From: Neltuma alba
Taxonomy: Eukaryota > Streptophyta > Magnoliopsida > Fabales > Fabaceae
NCBI RefSeq assembly: GCF_004799145.2
Contig: NW_021636585.1
Location: 496,001-560,000, forward strand
Direction: 5' to 3'
DNA length: 64,000 nt
Shown here: in pieces, positions 47,704 through 58,328 of the stretch
How the letters are laid out: the number at the start of each line of letters is the position of its first letter
Position numbering within the stretch: position 1 is the stretch's first letter
Notes under the pieces: model-generated
The model's database searches: none
What the model saw: the letters and a program-made list of their open reading frames with translations, nothing else
What the model was told of the DNA's origin: nothing
Made by a program: the position numbers and the translations under genes

Positions 47704-50700
47704 TGTGCGTGAACTACCAGACTCTCTTTTTGAGTTGGAGCAGCTCAGAGAAATGTATTTGAAAGGTTGTGAATGTTTCATGAAATTGTCACCAAAAATT
47801 GGAAAATTGAAGAAACTTGAGAAGCTCGATCTTGACGGAACTGAGATCATACATCTGCCAGAAGAGATTCAAGAGTTAACCAAGCTCCAAAGCTTGTTCC
47901 TTTGCTTCTGTGAATATCGTGGCAAAAAAGGCAAGCAATATTCGTGCCCAACAATTATTCCATCTGAGGTAATCTCAAAACTCAAGGGGTTAAAACATTT
48001 AGGTATTGATGTGAACCCTGATGATGAGCGGTGGTATGAGAATGTACTGGACATTCTTCCAGAAATCTTGGGATTAGAGCATTTGCTGACTCTTAACTTA
48101 TATATCCCGCATCTGGAACTTTTAAAGTTCATACCAGACCGTATATTATTGCGGGGTGATTTTAGATTTATTGTTGGTAGGCATATGCAAAGGATCATAT
48201 CAAGTACCCCATCCACATGTGAGGCAAAATTTAAACAAAGTGGCTGTAGCTTGAAGTTTGTAAATGGTGATGATGTCCCTAATGAAATTGAAAGGCTTGT
48301 TAGACACAGTAAGGCTTTATTTCTGGAGAGACATAAGACAATCAATAGCCTATCAGGATTTAACGTGATGAATTTAGAGCAGCTGCGCGTATGTATGTTG
48401 GCAGAATGCAGAGAAATGCAAACAGTTGTTGATGGAAGAAAAACAATTAGGGGTAATGACATTTTCTCACATTTGCTATACTTGTGCATATCACACATGA
48501 AGAGTTTGAGAAGCATATGGGAAGGGCTACTTCCACCTCGCTGCTTTTTTGGTATGCTGAAGTGTTTAGTACTGCAAAATTGCCCGGAGTTAACAACTAT
48601 CTTTACCTTGGATTTTTTGGGCAATCTTTCACTATTAAAGGAGATTATAGTTAAGGATTGTCCCAAAGTAACCACGTTGATAAGTGATGGATCATTCAAA
48701 CATAAAGGAGAGGTCTTCCTGCCTAACTTGAGAAGGATATTACTTCTCCATCTTCCTGAGTTGATCACTATTTCCAATGGATGTTACATAGCTCCAAGCT
48801 TGAATACTATGGGAATTTATGATTGCCCAAAGCTCCAAAGCCTTTCTAAGTCGGAACTGTCAAGCCAAACTCTGAACATCAAGGGAGAAATCAAATGGTG
48901 GGATCAACTGCAATGGAGCAGAGAAGAGTGTGGAATACCGCAACGACCGTCTAAGTTTGATGGCATTTTTTCCTCAATTGATAATCAGGTTGATATAATG
49001 ACTCAAATGGGAAATGATGGTGATGATATTGATGATAATGCAGGTAATTCTCTATCTATTTTTAATTTAAATTTTCTTAATATGAATGTCATGACCTCTT
49101 TTAGCATTTCTATTTCCCTTGATTCCCTTGCTAAATCTACCATGGCAGATATGATGTCGCTACAGACTTTATTTGAGCACCCAGAGCAAAATGCCGAAAC
49201 ATTTAGCAGGTGCATTTGCTTAACTGTGTTTATGTACCTCTATTCAAAAGGTTAGCAAAAATTGTGATGTAATTTTATAACAATAATTCTTGTATGACAG
49301 AATCAGTGATGATATTGACGATGATGCAGGTAATCAATTTAAATTTTCTTAATATGAATGTCATGACCTCTTTAAGCATTTCTATTTCCCTTGAGTCCCT
49401 TGCTAAATCTACCATAGCAGATATGATGTCGCTACAGACTTTATTTGAGCACCCAGAGCAAGATGCCGAAACATTTAGCAGGTGCATTTGCTTAACTGTA
49501 TTTATGTACCTCTATTCAAAAGGTTAGCAAAAATTGTGATGCAGTTTTGTAACAATAATTCTTGTATGACAGAATGCGTGATGATATTGACGATGATGCA
49601 GGTAATTAATTTAAATTTTCTTAGTATGAATGTCATGACCTCTTTTAGCATTTCTATTTCCCTTGATTCCCTTGCTAAATCTACCATGGCAGATATGATG
49701 TCGCTACAGACTTTATTTGAGCACCCAGAGCAAAATGCCGAAACATCTAGCAGGTGCATTTGCTTAACTATATTTATGTACCTCTATTCAGAAGGTTAGC
49801 AAAAATTGTGATGTAATTTTATAACAATGATTCTTGTATGACAGAGTGAGTGGTGATATTGACGATGATGCAGGTAATTAATTTAAATTTTCTTAGTATG
49901 AATGTCATGACCTCTTTTAGCATTTCTATTTCCCTTGATTCCCTTGCTAAATCTGCCATAGCAGATATGATGTCGCTACAGACTTTATTTGAGCACCCAA
50001 AGCAAGATGCCGGAAGATTTAGCAGGTGTATTTGCTTAACTGTGTTTATGTACCTCTATTCAGAAGTTTAGCAAAAATTGTGATGTAATTTTATAACAAT
50101 GATTCTTGTATGACAGAGTGAGTGGTGATATTGACGATGATGCAGGTAATTAATTTAAATTTTCTTAGTATGAATGTCATGACCTCTTTTAGCATTTCTA
50201 TTTCCCTTGATTCCCTTGCTAAATCTACCATGGCAGATATGATGTCGCTACAGACTTTATTTGAGCACCCAGAGCAAAATGCCGAAACATCTAGCAGGTG
50301 CATTTGCTTAACTGTATTATGTACCTCTATTCAGAAGGTTAGCAAAAATTGTGATGTAATTTTCTAACAATGATTCTTGTATGACAGAGTGAGTGGTGAT
50401 ATGGACGATGATGCAGGTAATTAATTTAAATTTTCTTAATATGAATGTTATGACCTCTTTTAGCATTTCTATTTCCCTTGATTCCCTTGCTAAATCTGCC
50501 ATAGCAGATATGATGTCGCTACAGACTTTATTTGAGCACCCAAAGCAAGATGCCGGAAGATTTAGCAGGTGTATTTGCTTAACTGTGTTTATGTACCTCT
50601 ATTCAGAAGTTTAGCAAAAATTGTGATGTAACTTTGTAACAATAATTCTTGTATGACAGAATGACTTTTTCAGTCTCAAGAAAAATACCTGAACCTGAAG

Positions 50701-51446
50701 ATCATACTCCAGATGATGGGTACAGTTGGAGGAAGTATGGCCAGAAAATAGTGGCTGGATCCAAAATTCCAAGGTAGCACCACTGCAATTACCCTAAAAG
50801 AAAAGAGAGATGAATTACTTCAATATTTATGCATCATTTGGCTAATACTGTGTGGGGTCATTGCGCAGTTCCTATTACAAATGTACTCATGTAGGTTGCC
50901 CAGTTAAAAAGAAATTAACGCGACGATCTGAGGAAGACCTAACAATAGTTGAAATCGTTTACAAGGGAACACATACGCACCCCAGTCGCCAGCGTGACAG
51001 ATCCCTCCACGAACTAAAGTCCAGTTAAGTCTAACAGTGTTTGATTTTAATTTTATACATTGTTATTGCTACTGTGTGCGCCATAATCTCATTCACTTCC
51101 ACACCGCTCTGGATGGACAGATGTCTTCGATGATGACTATAGATGGAAGAAATATGGTGAGGAAATCATTAGCGGATCACCCAATCCAAGGTACCCACCA
51201 ATTTTAGTTCTCCGCGACTACTCAAGTTATTGTGCATCATTTCGCTGATACTAGGTGTTGTGAACGCGCAGAAGTTATTATGGATGTGTTTCCACAGATT
51301 GCTCTGCTAAAAAACACGTGCAAGTATCAGATGAAGATCCAACCATGGTCGAAATCACTTCCACTGGAGTTCACACTTGTTCCACCCCATTTTGTGAAGA
51401 CGCTGCCGTGAACGAACCATGTGACTCAGTACTGACTCAGACTTGA
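46006..51446 (+). CDS. NLR with integrated WRKY domains (NB-ARC-like, LRR, WRKY, WRKY), frameshifted
   Basis: This entry gives the whole locus; the parts follow. The layout is an NB-ARC-like region (46,006-47,665), LRRs (47,666-49,043), a tandem array with candidate micro-exons (49,000-50,660), a WRKY domain in two exons (50,674-50,773 and 50,869-51,027) and a second, variant WRKY domain in two exons (51,121-51,190 and 51,272-51,446). Established knowledge: Arabidopsis RRS1 and some other plant NLRs carry a C-terminal WRKY that baits effectors. A shift of frame at about 47,661-47,666 separates NB-ARC from LRR, while everything else is open. This is a very young pseudogene, a sequence error, or a locus making two products. 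The first in-frame ATG is 46,006. An in-phase splice acceptor at 46,027 would instead accept upstream exons. Upstream block B-type promoter DNA is not adjacent, unlike the paralog. Confidence 0.8.
47666..49043 (+). CDS. NLR-WRKY part 2: leucine-rich repeat region and acidic end
   Basis: Open frame continuing the NLR. Repeats include LLTILDLSYTSVRELPDSL, LEKLDLDGTEIIHLPEEI and LLKEIIVKDCPKVTTL. The C-terminal part (KWWDQLQWS) is shared with the paralog (KWWEALTWS). It ends in an acidic stretch DGDDIDDNA at a consensus donor, GCAG/GTAATT (49,043/49,044), phase 1. The frame starts at an ATG (47,666) that is an internal methionine in the paralog (FKMPLL), so it is probably not a true start: the paralog is 2 nt longer just before it. 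Without splicing at 49,044 the frame runs on 70 codons to a stop at 49,255. Confidence 0.85.
49847..49873 (+). CDS. Candidate 27-nt acidic micro-exon 1
   Basis: Bounded by ACAGAG on the left and GTAATT on the right. In phase 1-1 it adds VSGDIDDDA and keeps the frame into the next copy and into the WRKY exon (which also begins VS). If the nearer CAG were used as acceptor instead, the exon would be 29 nt and meet a stop immediately. No expression evidence. Confidence 0.4.
50119..50145 (+). CDS. Candidate 27-nt acidic micro-exon 2
   Basis: Identical in structure and sequence to micro-exon 1 (VSGDIDDDA, phase 1-1), one 272-bp period downstream. Confidence 0.4.
50390..50416 (+). CDS. Candidate 27-nt acidic micro-exon 3
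   Basis: As the previous two, but GATATG replaces GATATT, giving VSGDMDDDA. Last repeat before the WRKY exon. Confidence 0.4.
50674..50773 (+). CDS. NLR-WRKY part 3: WRKY domain 1, first exon
   Basis: After the acceptor CTTTTTCAG, joined in phase 1 to the preceding acidic exon, it reads VSRKIPEPEDHTPDDG followed by YSWRKYGQKIVAGSKIPR. It carries the canonical WRKYGQK DNA-binding heptapeptide and ends AG/GTAGCA in phase 2, the conserved position of the WRKY intron. An upstream CAG (50,659) would give a wrong phase, so 50,674 is preferred. Confidence 0.85.
50869..51027 (+). CDS. NLR-WRKY part 4: WRKY domain 1, zinc-finger exon
   Basis: Acceptor TTGCGCAG/TTCC. Reads SSYYKCTHVGCPVKKKLTRR followed by SEEDLTIVEIVYKG and THTHP. 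Zinc ligands are C-x4-C-x24-H-x-H, close to group I WRKY spacing with one or two extra residues between the second Cys and the first His. The frame ends HELKSS, then a TAA at 51,025-51,027. Either the protein ends here, or a splice inside this exon leads to the second WRKY. No clean in-phase donor was found. Confidence 0.8.
51121..51190 (+). CDS. WRKY domain 2 (variant), first exon
   Basis: Acceptor GGATGGACAG. Reads VFDDDYRWKKYGEEIISGSPNPR, that is, the heptapeptide is WKKYGEE in place of WRKYGQK. Donor CAAG/GTACCC at the normal WRKY intron position (phase 2). How it is joined to the first WRKY is unresolved. Confidence 0.7.
51272..51446 (+). CDS. WRKY domain 2 (variant), zinc-finger exon
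   Basis: Acceptor ACGCGCAG/A. Reads RSYYGCVSTDCSAKKHVQ, then SDEDPTMVEITSTGVHTC, and stops at 51,444-51,446. Ligand pattern is C-x4-C-x23-H-x-C: a group I-like first half with the HxC end characteristic of group III. AATAAG/AATAAA-type poly(A) signals follow at about 51,588 and 51,614. Confidence 0.7.
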
Positions 51447-52900
51447 CAGGAGTTGATCAGATTATGCCGACATCCTCCAAAGGATTTATTTGAAAATTGT
51501 TACGTCCCGTCTTGTTTTAAACTCCCGTTAGATATGACTTGTTATGATATGTGCTGCTACTTAGTTTACTGTACGTCAGAATTTATTTCAATAAGAAAAT
51601 GGATTCAGAGACAATAAAAAAATCCATTCAATATATATTTTTGCTGTTGGTAAAGTTTCAATGTCGCGTTTCTTCCTCATCATATGTATTTGTATGTGTA
51701 GGGAATGAATTCAGCAAACAGTAAGGCGCATATTATCCACAAAACGGAGCTTTGGGTCGCCCCTTAAGCTGGCCTTTTACTAATGGAAGTTCTCAGTCTA
51801 GCTAGCAGCGAATCTTGATGTTCCTCAACTGGTTTGAAAGAATCTAGTCAGAGGATGATAATTGGATAGGTTAGGAAGTTAAGAAATTGGGTTGATAAAT
51901 CAATGTAATTATAAGGATGAACGAATTTTTTTTTTTTAATCTAAAATGTTTCCTAAACGGGAAAAGAGAACAAAAAAAATGCCAGTCATTTTTATTTTGG
52001 GAAAAAAAATTAAGAATAATTTTAAAAATCAGGTAAATGCAAAATATTTACTCAAATAAATTTTTTTTTCAAAAAACAAAATACTGTTTAAATATGAAAA
52101 GATGAAATCCAGCGGTTTGAGACGGAAGAGTGCCGCTGAGTGATCACAATTCACAAGCTCGAGTAGATCATCTAAAGGAACAAGCATCAATGTTGGGTCG
52201 ACCCCTGAAACAAGGAAGTCCGCCTTCAAAAAGGGGACCCGCAACGAAGACACCAATCAATTACAGATGGGTTTCGACATGGGACCACGTCAGGAGCCCA
52301 TTGGTAAACAATACTCCATCCCTCTCCTTAGCGTAGGAGTTAAGTTAGTATTTATAAAAAAATGTGTTAATTTTTTAAAATACTCTGTCTAATTATTAGG
52401 TGGAGTTTGCCAACTCTACACATTATGTAAATCAAAACAAAACTCTTCTCATATATTTACTTTAAACTGCATAAAATCATTTCCAAAAAAAAAATAATGC
52501 AAATATTTGCATTGGAGCTACTGTTAATGAAACCCGTACCATGTGCATTCAACAAGAATAGTTTGAAAAAAAAAATTAGAAATTTAAGAAATATAAAGTG
52601 AGATGCAGTCTTATGTGTTTGAGTAAAAACAAAATTATAGTCTTAAAAATACTTTTACAATATACGAAGTAAATATGTATAAGAATTTATTGCAATTTGT
52701 AAAAAAGTACTTTCCAAGTTAGGTAAATACCGCTTTAGAAGTAAATAAACCTCTTATTTAACTCCTATATTTCCAATATAATGACGCTTCTCTGACAGAC
52801 TGTCGGCACTGGATTATATATCACGGAAAAATGCTTTGGTGAAAAAGGTTTTGCTAAATACTGACGGCTTGAGAGGTTCGTTATTGTTTTATGATAACGG
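51447..52900. other. Downstream and intergenic DNA
   Basis: The first 180 bp is likely 3' UTR. A GC-richer piece at 52,090-52,330 has a short open frame without recognisable motifs (contains HNSQARVDHLKEQ). 52,640-52,730 holds a dispersed phrase shared with 34,990. No gene recognised. Confidence 0.4.
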
Positions 52901-52904
52901 GGGG

Positions 52905-53560
52905 TCAATGAATAAGACAATGGAAGGTGCGTGGAAATTTCCAATTATTGACCCAAAAAAATACCATTTTATTTATTTATGAGGAGGTCTTTGCTTGGGC
53001 TGAGAGAAGGCTTCATTAGATCACTTCTTGGTATGTGCCACTATTATCCCATCCTCATCCTTATTGTTTTATTTTTATTTTTATTTACGATCTTCAATTT
53101 CAAATTCTTCTTCCTTGGGGCCAAAAGAAGAAATATTAAATACTCATGAATCTGGATTTCCATTAACAAAAAAACCGTCAAAGGGTCTGGAATTGACATT
53201 TGCTTTGTTTTAATTTTGAATTTTTATTCTGCCTTTGAGTTCTTTTAAGAGAATTGAGAAGTGGAGAAAGAAGTAAACACGGAAAGATTTTCGCAATAAA
53301 TGGGGCTTAGAGGGGCTTATCAGGTTGTGGAATTAATAAATGGGTTTTTTAATTGAAATTTTATTACTGAAAATGACCTAAATCATAGTATCTACCTATG
53401 TGTATAAAATTTGCAGAGACTGGCACTTCTTACGTATAAAAAATATGTCGGGTCCTTCTTGGCAATAAAATTTTCGATGCATGAGACCATTTTTTCTTTT
53501 TAAAACTATGATTAACTTTGATTCATACAAATCCCAAGATTAAGGGGTGTTCAAATGAAC
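52905..53560 (+). repeat. NLR-WRKY upstream block, copy B
   Basis: A shorter version of the 26.7-28.7 kb block. It has one 55-bp-type unit (GGAAGGTGCGTGGAAATTTCC), the conserved leader exon ending CTTCTTG/GTATGT at 53,030, then 'gggtctggaattgacat' and 'gagaagtggagaaagaagtaaacac'. It lies about 1.2 kb upstream of the NLR-WRKY paralog and in the same orientation, which is the best clue that the block is a promoter and leader. Confidence 0.65.
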
Positions 53561-54738
53561 TTTTTGAAAGTAATTTTATGGGTTCAAAATAAGCACGTGC
53601 AAAGAATTTTGTTTCAACTTTCGTAAAATCATTTTTTTAATTAAAAAAAAAGGAGGTTGCCAAACTCTTCCTAACTCAAATCTTGCACTTCACACACTTC
53701 CATTTTGCCATACCTGCCATCTCTTCTAAGGGCACGCCGTCTTATAAGAAACTCTCAGGGACATAAGAGACTAAACAATACTTGCACAAAGAGCAAGATA
53801 CATTGAAGCTCTTCTCAAATGAATAAGATAATGACATTAGATGGCAGAAATCATTATATGATAAAAGATGTATGAAATCACGAATATAACCATCTTTTAT
53901 TTTTCTTATAGTTCCTCTCTAATAAAATGCATCTGGAGCGATATATATTTAAAGACCAATATGAGAAATAACCATTGGAGTAAGAACAAAAGAAAAGCCG
54001 TTTATAACCGTTGGGAACTTCTTCTTACTAGTTAACGTACTAAGCACACCAACAACTATATTTTGTACTCATCCAGTCCTAAATATAAAACCTATTTTGT
54101 AGTGCAAATTACAGTACAAAAAGGGTCTTATACTTAAGACCAGAGGAGTATTATTTAATGCCTTAGGCAAATGTTTAAAGGTGAAGGTTAGTGCGTTAAA
54201 CAGAAACCCATAAAATATGATCATTATGAAGTCCAAGGTTTCCTTGATGCGTTCAAGTTAGTAGATTCTTCATCGTCATAAGCTCTTCTTGAACTATCTT
54301 ATCTTTATTTTTATGTTCTTCATCTTGAGTGTAGCAATATGCATGATGATGGATACAGTACAATGCAGAGCCATGCATATAAGATAAGCTTCAATGTATA
54401 TTCAATTCATATGAAAATAACATTTCTAAAAACATAAATTGGATATCAAAAACATTTTAAGACTAAAACTTTAATTTTCGATCATTTGTTATCATAAAAA
54501 CTTGTATTAAACATGATGGCCAAAAAAAAAAACTTACAATGTTATGAATCACTATGTCGAACAAACTGATTTCTTATTTGGTTAAAAAACCGATCTTTTT
54601 AGAGTTTTAGATGAAGACAAATAAGGAGGCTGTCCAATGAATTGATAGATTATGTTCAAATTACTTTTTTGGGGATGACATATTTTCCCGTCATCCTCTT
54701 ATTCATTATGCAAGAAATATTTTCTCTCTGGAGTTTCC
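53561..54738. other. Intergenic or leader-intron DNA
   Basis: AT-rich, no gene. A MITE lies at 54,066. 'gaagtccaaggtttccttg' near 54,231 recurs at the extreme right end of the window (63,982), marking the next duplicated unit. Confidence 0.4.
54066..54150. mobile_element. Very short Stowaway-like MITE (85 bp)
   Basis: TA-flanked, left end CTCATCCAGTCCT, right end AAGACCAGAGGAG. Essentially both termini with about 55 bp between. Confidence 0.6.
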
Positions 54739-57700
54739 ATGGAGGGAAGTGATGAACAAATGGTTTCTGATGATATCAAAATACATGCAGTCACCAAAAT
54801 GGAGCCATCTACAAAACAAGCTTTGGATCCATTTACTAAACTGGAGGAAATAGAAACAGCGAAAAGATTTGATTTTACCAAAGGAGAAAAAGTGGTGCCA
54901 TTTCTGAAAGCGGAGCCATTTAGTCTTCCCAAACTAAAGCTGCCAAATCCTCTCAGGATAGAAACAAATGCACATTAATCTTCCAAAGCCAAAACCCTTA
55001 AGCAGTTTGGTATGCCACTGAGTAGATCGACGTCTAGATTGCCGCTAAAAGTGAGCCGGATAAGAGATTTTATCATGCTACTGTTGAATTATCCCATGAG
55101 AATAGCGCACGATAGCAAACTCAAGGCTTGGGTTCCAGAAGTTTCAAGTAGGAGACATTCTCTGGATGATTTGAATCGCCTTCTCAATCAGAAGCCTCTT
55201 GAATGCTTCCAAGTCCTTTTACCAATATACATATTGAAGAGCGTGGAAAGTGGTTGGAGTCCCAACTATGCTTATTCCAACGAAACACCAGAAGACATTC
55301 TCAATTTATCGGCGAATCTTGCTGTGGATCAATTGGTTCAAACTTTATTGTCAAAGGATGATCATGTACGAAACATTCACCATGTCTTGTTTTCTGCGAG
55401 AGATGCAGCTAAAAAAAGACTAGTTAAGGAAAAAATAGAATCAGTCTTGAAAGATAAGGAAATTATGCTTCGCCTTCATGAAACATTCTCCGAAATCTTA
55501 CTCATCGACGCCTCAGATTACCAAGGTCCAGCTGCGGAGATCCATGTTCAACAGCAGATAGCTCAACAATTTCATCTTCCACTGATAGAAGGCAATGACG
55601 ATTTGCTTAAAACAAGCATTGAGAAAGAGATGTCAAGAAAAAAATACTTGGTGCTTTTGGTTGAAGGAGAAGCCCAAAAGCCTCTTGATCCTAGGAAAGT
55701 GGGTTTTCCTAAAGAACTTGCAGGAGTTGTGGTGTGCATTACCACTAAATCTGCAAAGCAGGCTAATAGTGAATTAACAGTGGCAATGGATCTGAATATG
55801 AACACAACGGATCACTTATTGCCATGGGAAGTTTTCTGTGCAAACGTCAGAATTCTGATTTTACCATCATCTAATACTGAGAGAATGGCCATGCGCGGTG
55901 CTCATCTTCTTGCCGGTGTCATTGTGGCAAGATCATTAAGAAATGCAAAATATTTTTCACAATGGGAATATGCTCTGGTCAAATTGAGTTTGCTTCATTC
56001 TTCCTATGACATTGATATGTTTCGAGGCCAGAGCAGCGTCTTACATAAAGCATTCATAAACTTCATCTGGCATGATTTAAGTAAGACACAGAAATATTGT
56101 CTTACATCATGTTTATTCGTTTCTAAATTTGGGAAGCCAGAAAATGAGTTAATAAATTATTGGATTTCTTCTCAGATTAGTGGGTGCTGGAGAAGCAAAG
56201 CATAATCTAATAGAGCTTGTGGAGCGTTTTGCCTTATTGCAATTAGAGGACACGAAGCCAAGGCACATTCAAATTCCGCAAGACATATATGATATCTTGC
56301 AATTATTAAACACTCAGAATCCTTTGTTGATGAAAAAATCTGAGTTAGGGTTGGTTGAACCACCAAAGAGCGAGCTATGGCATAGTGCCATATATATTGA
56401 CTTGGCATGCAGACAATAAGCTGTCTGAGCTACCTTTTTCCCCAAATTGTCATGAACTCAAAGTGTTAAAGTTGCACAACAATGCTGATTTGACAAAAAT
56501 TCCCCCTCATTTCTTCTTTAAAATGCCTTTGCTTTGCGTCTTGGATTTGTCCTACACTAGCATTAAAAAATTACCAAACTCCTTTTTGAGTTGGAGCAAC
56601 TTAGGGAACTCCATATGAAATCTTGTGAATGCTTCATGAAACTATCCTCAGAGGTTGGGAAATTGAAGAATCTAGAGAAGATTGATCTTGACAAGACTCA
56701 GATTACACATTTGCCAAAAGAGATCTAGGAACTGACCAATCTCCAAAGTTTGACTCTTTCTTTGTATGAGTATCGTGGCAAGAAAAGTAAAGAATATACA
56801 AGCTCAGCAATTATTCCTTCTGGGATGATTTCAAAGCTTAGAGGCCTAAAACATTTAAGCATTGATGTAAACCCCGATGATGAGAGATGGGAAGAGAATT
56901 TACAAGTCATTCTACTAGAACTCTTGGTATTAGGATGCTTGGAAATTATTAGTTTGTACATTCCAGCACCAAAACTTTTAAATCTCATACCTGCTCGCTT
57001 TTTTGAGGCTTGATTTTAGATTTTGTTGGGAGACATATGTCACGGATTAATTCAGGCACACTACCCACAGCTGAAGAAAAATTTAAACAAAGTGAGTGCA
57101 GCATAAAGTTTGTGAAAGGTGTTGATGTTCCTTATGAAATAACAAGTGCTGTTAGACATAGCAAAGCTTTGTTTTTAGATTGACACATGACCGTCAAGAA
57201 TCTCTCAAAATTTGGCATGATGAGTATAGAGAAATTACAAGTGTGTATATTGGCTGAATGTAAGGAGATGCAAACAATTGTTGATGGAAGATGCTCGAGC
57301 AGTAAGGATATATTTCCCTGCTTGCTGGTGTTGAGTGTATCATACATGAAGAATCTAAGAAGCATTTGTGAAGGAGAAGTTCATTCCAGTCACAGCTTTG
57401 GTATGTTGAAGACCTTAGCATTGCATAATTGTCCCAAGTTAACAACTACTTTCATCTTGGATTTTCTGGGCAACCTTTCACTCTTGAAGGTGCTTGTAGT
57501 TAGAGATTGTCCAAAAATAAGTGCTTTAATATCTTGTGGACCCTCCAACTCAGATCAGGTACTTTCCTCCCAAAATTATTAACAATGACACTTCCCCATC
57601 TTCCTGAATTGATCAACATTTCCAATGGATTGCACATGGGCCCAAACTTAGGATTCCCCAAAACTTCAACAGCTTTCAAAAATGGAACTGTCAAGTAAAA

Positions 57701-57875
57701 ATTTGAAAGTCATCAAAGGAGAAACCAAGTGGTGGGAGGCATTGACATGGAGTGAAGCAGAATGGGGAATAGTTGGCTGGCCATTTGTTTTTGATTACAT
57801 ATTTTCTCCAATTGATAAACAGGCTGACATTATGGGTCAATTGGAGTTCGACAATGATATTGATGACATTGCAGG
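54739..57875 (+). pseudogene. NLR-WRKY paralog, NB-ARC-like and LRR part, decayed
   Basis: The start ATG (54,739) opens MEGSDEQMVSDDIK. An in-frame TAA lies at 54,976-54,978, before the homologous region (SRIRDFIMLLLNYPMRIAHD). The P-loop is absent. Kinase-2-like KKYLVLLVEGEA, VVCITTKSAKQAN and LLPWEVF follow. Frameshifts fall near 56,180, 56,410, 56,590, 57,012 and 57,560. TAG at 56,727 replaces the glutamine of EIQELT in the active-looking copy, and a TGA lies at 57,181. LRRs such as LLCVLDLSYTSIKKLPNSF align with the neighbour. It ends DNDIDDIA at GCAG/GTAAAT (57,875), the same acidic exon end as the other copy but without the tandem array. Clearly a dead gene, useful as an ancestral comparison. 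Confidence 0.85.
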
Positions 57876-57990
57876 TAAATCTATCTGATATTGGATTTTA
57901 ATTTTATTTTTTGTTTATTGCTACTATGTTGTCATAGCCTTATTTACTTCCTTAAATTTTGGCCCCAAAAAAAAAAATACTTCCTTAAAT

Positions 57991-58300
57991 ATGGTGAATT
58001 ATCAATGACCCACATGACATTTACTTTACTCACTTTGTAAATTGCTATTGAAATAGGGGGGATAGTGGGCAAGCCACTGCATCCTTCTAGTGGCAAGGTC
58101 TTTGAGGATATGGTGAATTATCAATGATCCACATGACAAGTATTTACTCACTTTGTGAATTGCTATTGAAATAGGGGGGATAGGGGGCAAGCCACTGCAT
58201 CCTTCTAGTGGCAAGGTCTCCGAGGATATGGGGTCTATCACATCAGGTGAGATAGTGGGTTAACTGCTACAGTCTTCCAGCAGCGAGGCCTCCAAGTATA
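57991..58300. repeat. Tandem repeat in the WRKY intron, about 119-bp unit, 2+ copies
   Basis: Units at 57,991 and 58,110 are almost identical ('atggtgaattatcaatga', 'gcaagccactgcatccttct'). A diverged third follows from about 58,229. It sits in the intron homologous to the one holding the 272-bp array in the other paralog, but is unrelated in sequence. Confidence 0.85.
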
Positions 58301-58328
58301 GAAGGTATATCCATGCATAATTATATAC

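Larger units (their letters stand above)
49000..50660 (+). repeat. 272-bp tandem array, six units, spanning exon and intron
   Basis: Unit starts, measured at the GATATTGA(C/T)GATGATGCAG motif, fall near 49,021, 49,308, 49,579, 49,851, 50,123 and 50,395, giving periods of 287, then 271-272. The first unit contains the true exon end (DDIDDNA) and has about 14 extra bases after the donor. Units are more than 90 percent alike by eye. Each carries the donor GCAG/GTAAT. Units 4-6 have ACAGAG/TG before the acidic motif. Long open frames on both strands within units are copies of one another, so their openness is not evidence of coding. Confidence 0.95.

Noticed and set aside
47869..48777. 302-codon minus-strand frame opposite the LRR region
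   Set aside because: Long antisense shadow of a leucine-rich coding region. No start context, no domain, and the sense frame clearly matches the paralog.
49275..50614. Repeated 60-85-codon open frames on both strands within the 272-bp array as possible small genes
   Set aside because: They are copies of one another by recent tandem duplication, so their openness is not independent evidence. The sense frames run through a consensus donor and intron-like sequence.
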